This document shows positions 57,650-64,000 of a stretch of DNA of 64,000 bases, piece after piece; position 1 is the first letter of the stretch; the number at the start of each line of letters is the position of its first letter. Both the position numbers and the translations under genes were made by a program. The notes under the pieces are model-generated. The model did not search any database. It had not been told where the DNA came from and saw nothing but the letters and a program-made list of their open reading frames with translations. The stretch lies in assembly GCA_022606425.2 (NCBI GenBank), contig JAHDVF020000880.1, positions 434,001-498,000 on the forward strand, in the 5' to 3' direction. The stretch is from Lepidostoma basale. Taxonomy: Eukaryota; Arthropoda; Insecta; Trichoptera; Lepidostomatidae.

Positions 57650-58300
57650 CGACAGAGAAGAAGGTTCTGGAATTGAAAATCAAATTCAAATTCAAATTTA
57701 TTTATTTAGTCAAATAGACGCTTCAAATATAAACTCATTTAAGTCGCCATCGACATTGTAAGCTTATGAGGCTGAATACTTTCCAACATTTGAAGTGTTT
57801 CCCTTTGAACATTGGTACATCGATATGGAAGTGTCGATCTTTGAAGCGATTATGTTCAGCATTTTCATTGCTTTCCCCACCGTCATCACCAGAAGCAGGG
57901 TGGTTCTGCATGTTTGGAGATAAAACAGCCTGTGCTGGCGCTGTCAAAGATAACATGTAGATGGATACCCTTTGAGATGTACCCAAAGAATCCCCTAATA
58001 AGTCTGAAGAAATGGGTAAGTGTGAACTCATCCCTTATTATCTCCAAACTATTGGTCCCCAGCATCTTCTCTTTCTTCTACCCAAGCCATCTCTCCACTG
58101 CCTCCTCAAACGTTTACCATTTTTCTCCGTGTTTTTTTTTTCCGTGTGACTCTCATTCGTCTTTTTCCTCTGACTGTTTGAATTGAACTGAATTACCTCA
58201 GCCAATCTTTTTGGGGGTCCCCAGCATGCCCAAGAGGAATGCGGTGAGATAAAGCCACGGATAGCTTTCAAACACCCCCTTATGTTGTAGAGATTTCAGA
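57650..58300. repeat. Retroelement-like block with TCAAAT tail
   Basis: 57670-57715 is a run of (AAATTC)n-like units leading into TTTATTTATTTAGTC, as at 30867. The adjacent 57750-58280 segment is less AT-rich and open on both strands but has no domain that I recognise. Probably a piece of an old LINE; assignment uncertain. Confidence 0.3.
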
Positions 58301-59019
58301 AATCTTTTCTAAAAACCTTCTTACATCAGCGAGTATCTGCCTCGTGGGGATTCCATATAACCGAACTACACTCGAGCCGGCTCCGAACCACATAGTTGTA
58401 CAGTACGAGTATACACAAAATATAGGGATTCCTGAAAACTCTACGGAATGAACATGATACTAGAATGGCGGAATCAAGGTCTGTAAGAACCGCACGAGAT
58501 AATTTACCTCAAGGACGATCTTAAAAAAAATGGAAGCAACTGGCAGTCTGAAAAAGAATTAAACAAAGAAGAAGAAGTTAACTTCCAATTAGACAAACTG
58601 ATTACTGTACACACACGTTTATAGATATGAGAAAATGATTTCGAATTTATAGATTGTTGATTAACGTGAGGTGTTGATTCTAAAATTTCAGTCGTATTAA
58701 TTATCCAAAAAAGCCTTTTTCGTTACAGGCATTTTTGCGTAATTACACGAGATATTTTTTTTAAATATTCCAAAATGTAAAAATTATTTAAAAAATATGA
58801 CTCATCGCATATGCGTTTTGCATTTTAATATTTTAGGTTTTAACATAATTATACATATGTTTCATCACATTTGAATAAATTAGTGGTCATAATGCTCTAT
58901 GAAAGAGCAATTGTGGAGTACATAATAAAGCATTCAATATACTTAAAAAATGTGTTAAATTATTACAATTTCACGTACGAAATTAGTCTTCGTATTTTAA
59001 TATTAAACTGATTTTATTT

Positions 59020-59215
59020 AACTAACTAACTAACTAACCATCACGCCGTCTCCCCGAAAGGGTAGGCGGAAAGGATGGACTGTCACACTTTTACTGATGC
59101 GGCACTCCATCCTTCTCTTTTCGCCCCGCGGGAGACGCGGTGTGATGGGTTGCGAACCTCATCACCACCAATAGGCATCTCCCGCGCACACTTCGATCGT
59201 CCAACACCGACAAAA
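59020..59215 (-). mobile_element. Chimeric short LINE tail
   Basis: A (CTAA)5 tail and CATCACGCCGTCTCCCCGAAAG as in other copies for about 90 bp. The sequence then switches to CCCGCGGGAGACGCGGTGTG, not seen in the rest of the family. Either a recombinant or a different subfamily 3' end. Confidence 0.55.
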
Positions 59216-59279
59216 AAATCTAAAACAAATAATATAACATACAATGATATAAAATAAAATAACAAAATAAAAATAATTT

Positions 59280-61080
59280 AACACAAAATGTTCTTTTTAG
59301 ATGGTGCACATATTGTCTATTTAATTTATGTTCCACGAATCCACTGTTTTTTTAATTGAGCACATAATGTTTTTTTCGATGTTGCACATGTTGACATGGA
59401 CGATCCGGACTTTTGTGTTTATTTAATTTATGTTACACGTATCCACCGTTTTTTAAATTAGCTGTAATTAGGCACTTTACCAGCAAGAACTTTAAAATAA
59501 TATTGAAGAAATTATTCAAATTGTCATTGGAACAAATGAAAATTTTATTTTTACACCTGTCAAAATTCTTTTTAAAAACGATAAAACGATAAAACTAATA
59601 TAATTTTAACAGCAAAACAGCACAAACGTATTACGTGTCACAATTAACTGTTATAAAGTGCGGCAACAATCAAATTGACCGAAACAATTCACTTATACAA
59701 GAAAAATGGCCAAATTTAACAGGAGCACCCATGAACCAAACCAAATTTTCAAAATCAGAATAATAATAATTTTGATTTTATTTATCAAGTTAAAAGGATA
59801 ATATGGGAAATTTGGTCAAAAATTCGTAAAAAAAACGTAACCACAAATCATTAACGTTTATAATAATGCCCCATTTTAATGACATGTTAACCAAACCATA
59901 ACTGATAATTCGCCATTTTATACAAACACATTTTGCGGAAACGTTAAATATTGGCGGAACTTCTCGAATAAAGAAAACGACAGAAATAATACAAACTTTA
60001 GTGGATACTAAATGTACATCGTAAAAAGATTTTTAAGAAATTTTATTTTATTTCTATTATTTACAATGAACTTCTAACATGACATTTGAAATAATACCAT
60101 GTCATAAATAGTGTTAAAAAAAATCATGCCATAAATAGTGGGGTATCAATAATGAGAGTCCTCTCACGATACTCCCATTTTAAATCGAATAAATAATAAA
60201 AAAAAAAAAAAAACTTTTAGTGTTGTAGAGGTGTTGATTCTAAAATTCCAAAATTATGTTTATTTAAAACACTACTTTTTCACTATTAAGTATATTTTTC
60301 CTGACATGTATCGTAGATAAAATGAGCTTCTACCATGAAATTTCTAATAATAACATTATTTTTTTAATAAAATAATAATACACTTTTATTGTTGTGGAGG
60401 TGTTGATCATCAACCAGAGAAGTTAACATCGTTCTCTTAATAATAATGTCTTAATATCTTCGAAACGTGGCGAGAAAAATACATTATAATTATTATCTTT
60501 GTGCGATTAATTGTTTCAACAAGTGTTTCGGATGATTATTATCCTTGTTCGGTCTATATTTTTAAGTAAATCGTTGAATTAAAATTGTTAACAACCCAAA
60601 ACGTGTTTGTTAAAAAATAAGTAGGATGTTGTCTTAACAAAGTGTTTAAATTATAAAAATATAAAGTAAATGGTCTGAAATATGATTTACCACACAGAGA
60701 AACGGAATAGGCTTTTATTATTTTACATATTTATATAAATATCAGGAGTAAAATGAGTTAATTGATTTGAAATATAACGTATCATTTTGCAATCAGGATT
60801 TAATATTTACCGTTGTCAATCCTTTACAATTACAAAATAATTGGAACCCTTCACTCTCAAACGATTCTTCAATTGAAACGGGTCACAAAATAAAACATTT
60901 AAATCTTTTTATTATTTATTTATTTAACGTCTAATTACATGCCCTTACAATATTTATATAATTTTTTTCATTTTATATTCTTCCCTTTAAATAACAAAAC
61001 CAGAAATATATAAATTAAATTATATATTTTTTTCTTTTCATGTATACAATAGGACGTTATGACCCAAAACTGTATACACA
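59280..61080. other. AT-rich intergenic DNA with small dispersed repeats
   Basis: A phrase GTTGTAGAGGTGTTGATTCT recurs at 58660, 60222 and 60385. 60430-60480 has a TCTTCGAAACGTGGCGAGAA remnant of the 10242-type repeat. Nothing coding is seen. Confidence 0.4.
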
Positions 61081-61084
61081 TTAG

Positions 61085-61275
61085 TTTTAGCTATTATATA
61101 AATGATTCTCATGACATGTGACAGGTAGCCAATCTATCGCCATTTTATTGTCACGTGAATTCTACACCAGACCAAAGACAGTGTGACAATCATACTGCCA
61201 TCGCCGGGAATCGAACCCGGGACCTTCGGTATGGAAATCAGAGCTCTTACCACTCTGCCACAAATGTCGACAATT
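61085..61275 (-). mobile_element. tRNA-derived SINE, copy 5
   Basis: The head (minus strand) has A box TGGCAGAGTGG and B box GGTTCGATTCC, followed by the common body; it lacks the last 50 or so bases. It lies directly before a LINE 3' end at 61285. Confidence 0.8.
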
Positions 61276-61284
61276 TATATAACT

Positions 61285-61810
61285 AACTAACAAACTAACT
61301 AACCATCACGCCATTTCCCCGGAAGGGTAGGCAGAGAAGATGGATCGCCACAATGCTCTGTCCTGGCATACCTCTCGGGCTTCCTCTACATTCATACATC
61401 GTACCATGCACGCACGTCGATTATTTCGACTTCGAATATGGCCCCCTTTTAGTAATTGATTAATTTGGTCATGCCACGTTTTCCTCGGTCGTCCTCGGCT
61501 TCTTTTTCCACTCACGCTGCTTGTGTACATCTTTTTAACCATTCTTCTCTCATCCATTCGTTCCATATGTCCAAACCATCTCAAGGATCCTTTTTTAATT
61601 TTATCCATGATGCAGTTATCTGCCTTTCATTTCTCTTTTATTTCATCGTTCGGTATTCTATCATACAACGTTTTCCCGCACATTCTTCTTAGTGATTTCA
61701 TTTCTACGGCGTTTATCCTGCTTTCATCCTTCTTTTGCCAGCTCCAAGCTTCACTTCCATACATGAGGGTTGACACTAGAACTCCGTTGTGTACTGCCAT
61801 TTTTGCTTCT
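61285..61810 (-). mobile_element. LINE 3' end, longest intact C-terminal frame
   Basis: The frame 61306-61608 reads [40 protein letters not shown] and [20 protein letters not shown] and ends before the CTAA tail. Upstream the MYGSEAWSWQKKDESRINAV-like segment continues to about 61805, where homology stops. Confidence 0.85.
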
Positions 61811-62274
61811 GTGGATATATTTCTATTTGCAGTAATGACTTTGAGTGCGCCATTTATTTTGAATTGTTATATAATTAAGATAGATTTCCCTCACATTATT
61901 TCGGTAAAAACATTATATTTGCATTATTTAAAGCATTTTAAGTGATCTGGAATCAATGTCCTTTGACAAGAGTAAATAAATCCCTTTTTCTATTGACAAA
62001 TGGAAATAATTTTCTCTGATCACTTGTATTACAATTGCGTTTACCCTTCTCACCTCGCCTATACGCGTGGTCGGTAAAATGTAAACCATGACGGTTAATG
62101 TGTTAAAAAATTAAGGGGAAAATTTCGACTTATAGATTTACATAGTCAAAATTGATTTTTTTTTTATAAAGCGAATTATGAAATGAACAAATAAGTAAAT
62201 TGTATTCCCAAATAAAAAGAAAATAGCATAATTGTAAATTAATGTTTTTACGAGTAAATCGGATCGAAAAATAT

Positions 62275-62430
62275 ATAATTAATACGAATGAAAAGTATGT
62301 TTTCAAAAAGTATCATTATAATTCGTGGAAATGACATGATTCGCCCTTCTTACATTTGAATGGCGAAACAAGTCATTCCCATAATTTATAATAAAACTTC
62401 TAGATAACAGATGTTTTCGTTAGTATTCAT
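62275..62430. repeat. ACATGTC-family palindromic repeat, decayed
   Basis: GGAAATGACATGATTCGCCC and GGCGAAACAAGTCATTCCC face each other around a short centre; the flanks repeat the AACTTCTAGA segment seen at 6990-7200. Confidence 0.55.
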
Positions 62431-62434
62431 TATT

Positions 62435-62775
62435 TAACTAACTAACTAACTAACCATCACGCCGTCTCCCCGAAGGGGTAGGCAGAAAGAATGGACTGCC
62501 ACACCTTTCTTTCCTGACATATTTCTCTCGCTTCCTCAACATTCATACATCGTGTCATGCACGCGCGTCGATTTCTATGACTCCTCACATGGCCGACATT
62601 CAATATTTGATTTATTTGATCGTGCCACGTTTCCTTGGTCTTCCTCTATTTCTGGTACCATTTACATCATTAACATATAATTTTTTTACCATTCTTTCTT
62701 CATTCATTCTTTCCATATGTCCAAACCATCTTAATGATCCTTTCATTATTTTGTTCATGACACCATCATTCGCAC
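62435..62775 (-). mobile_element. LINE 3' end, CTAA tail
   Basis: (CTAA)n, then ATCACGCCGTCTCCCCGAAGG, up to the TTCATTATTTTGTTCATGAC block near 62760. It then meets the start of another copy, so two family members are nearly adjacent, in the same orientation but with different tails. Confidence 0.8.
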
Positions 62776-62799
62776 TCATTATTTAATGTGGACTTTTAT

Positions 62800-63330
62800 A
62801 CCATACAACAACAACAACAAACTATCACGCCGTTTCCCCGCAGGGGTAGGCAGAAAGAATGGACCGCCACACTGCTCTATCCTCACATACCTCTCTAGAT
62901 TCCTCCACATTCATACATCGAGTCATACACGCACATCGATTCTTCCGGCTTCTGACATGACCAACACTTAAAATTTGATTAGTTTGGTCATACCATGTTT
63001 TCCTCGGTCTACCTCGACTCTGTACTCCATTAACTTCGTTAACGTTATACTTTTTTAACCATTCCTTCGTCACCCATGCGCGCTTCATATGTCCGAACCA
63101 ACGCAGCGATCCTTTCATAATTTTGTTCATAATATCTTCTTTCGCTCTACATTTCTTTCTAATATCAGGATTTGAGATTCTGTCGTACTTTGTTCTACCA
63201 CACATACGTCTTAGGGACCTCATCTCTACCGCATTTATTCTGCTCTCATCTTTCTTCTGCCAGTTCCATGCTAAGCTTCCATACATAAGGGTTGGGACCA
63301 GAACTCCATTGTGAACGGCCATTTTCGCTT
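62800..63330 (-). mobile_element. LINE 3' end, ACAACA tail, 185-codon open frame
   Basis: The frame 62825-63382 stays open: [86 protein letters not shown], then AYPCGETA. It is one of the least decayed copies and gives the family's C-terminal consensus. The tail is ACAACAACAACAACAAAC. Confidence 0.85.
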
Positions 63331-63459
63331 TCATTGATAAGTTCTTGTTTCCAATAACTATACCATTGTTACATACATACATTGTTACATACTATACCAT
63401 TGCTACACCATTGTTAAATAAATAATAATTACGAAAAAATATGTTTCGAAATTATATTC

Positions 63460-63762
63460 TTAACGCTCAGAATGGCTGTATGTTTTCAATAGTTCTCTTA
63501 ATTCTCTTCTTATTATTTTTCCGCTAGGGTTCTTTGGGATCTGGTCGACGAAGATGACACCTCCGTGGAGCCGCTTGTGATAGGACACCTTCTGCGCCAC
63601 GAAGTCCTGGACATCCTTTTCCGTGAGGGTTTCCGCTCCCTGTTGACGGACCACGAAAGCTACGGGCAGCTCCCCGCACGTATCGTCTGGGCGGCCGACC
63701 ACACCAGCATCACGGATAGAAGGGTTTTGCAGCAGAATAGCCTCTAGTTCCGCTGGAGGAAC
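63460..63762 (-). CDS. Acyl-CoA synthetase / luciferase-like enzyme, last exon only
   Basis: Adenylate-forming enzyme that activates a carboxylic acid to its CoA thioester; substrate unknown. Only the C-terminal exon (100 codons, phase 0 at an acceptor TTCATTGTAG) is in the window; the rest lies beyond 64000. It reads VPPAELEAILLQNPSIRDAG, VVGRPDDTCGELPVAFVV, VSYHKRLHGGVIFVDQIPK and NPSGKIIRRELRELL; the Lys in PSGK is the conserved catalytic lysine of the mobile C-terminal domain. The protein ends SHSER, without the SKL-type peroxisomal signal typical of firefly luciferase and many relatives. Resembles insect 4-coumarate:CoA ligase-like and luciferase-like proteins. Confidence 0.9.
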   Translation of the reverse strand, partial: VPPAELEAILLQNPSIRDAGVVGRPDDTCGELPVAFVVRQQGAETLTEKDVQDFVAQKVSYHKRLHGGVIFVDQIPKNPSGKIIRRELRELLKTYSHSER

Positions 63763-63824
63763 CTACAATGAAACAATCATAATACAAATAGGCAAATAGG
63801 CTTAAATGTGGTCTGGGTCCCCCT

Positions 63825-63970
63825 TGGTTACAAATATATATATATTTTTTTAACGTAAGTCCCGCATGGACGGGGGACGGGCCTAGGGAGTGCACGAGTG
63901 AAGCTGACGAAAGGCGCCGCTGCGCATAACAGCTTCGGGTAAGCGGAGGGAGCCCTCTATGGCTCGGCCA
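63825..63970. repeat. GC-rich repeat-like block in an intron of the CoA synthetase
   Basis: Begins after an ATATATAT run and reads CCCGCATGGACGGGGGACGG and GCGCCGCTGCGCATAACAGC. It is unlike the surrounding AT-rich DNA. Probably the end of a retroelement; I cannot name it. Confidence 0.3.
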
Positions 63971-64000
63971 TTATAAAAAAAATTATAAAAAATATAAATA

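Overview
The window looks like nuclear DNA from an insect, most likely a moth or butterfly or a close relative. It is AT-rich. It carries short-exon genes with GT-AG introns, an insect-only Notch antagonist (Hairless), a divergent ionotropic receptor, and a heavy load of truncated LINE 3' ends, tRNA-derived SINEs, mariner, hAT and pogo-like elements. The order-level assignment is inference from gene content and repeat style.

Genes, left to right. Hairless (minus strand, 7645-12136, four coding exons, 527 aa) is the adaptor that turns Su(H) into a repressor. Its Su(H)-binding block, a Groucho-type motif and the terminal CtBP motif are all present. Divergent from it by 0.68 kb is eIF4A3 (plus strand, 12815-18008, five exons, 403 aa), the DEAD-box core of the exon junction complex. 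SF3B2 (minus strand, 20112-33776, fourteen exons, 925 aa) is a U2 snRNP SF3b subunit. An intronless ionotropic receptor (minus, 36403-38226, 607 aa) follows. A homeobox gene (minus, about 44218-49853, first exon not found) has an N-terminal eh1 repressor motif and a homeodomain split at positions 44/45. At the right edge is the last exon of an acyl-CoA synthetase or luciferase-like enzyme (minus, 63460-63762) that continues beyond the window. Exon boundaries were set by hand from splice sites and phase, and all internal phases agree.

Between and inside the genes almost everything recognisable is mobile DNA. There are about 17 truncated 3' ends of one LINE family with (CTAA)n or (ACA)n-type tails. 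There is an RT-bearing LINE with a GAA tail and a target duplication, fragments of a CR1-like LINE, five tRNA-derived SINEs, a nearly intact mariner with a single frameshift, a hAT relic with a perfect 8-bp duplication, two pogo-like MITEs, a Tc1-like relic and several foldbacks.

The most interesting signal is a set of small dispersed inverted repeats. Several different families share one layout: CUGANGA, one extra base, a hairpin, GAA, a six- or eight-base palindrome, then U or C. This matches a type I hammerhead ribozyme with a palindromic stem III, as in dimeric hammerheads. In the best copies (50415-50454, 10242-10285 and 44885-44926) the flanks also pair as stem I. I interpret them as the hammerhead-bearing ends of Penelope-like or retrozyme-like elements. 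This needs a covariance search and a cleavage assay.

The genes share themes but are not an operon-like unit. eIF4A3 and SF3B2 both act in mRNA splicing and carry the same TACGCATGCGC element upstream. Hairless and the homeobox protein both carry Groucho-type recruitment motifs.
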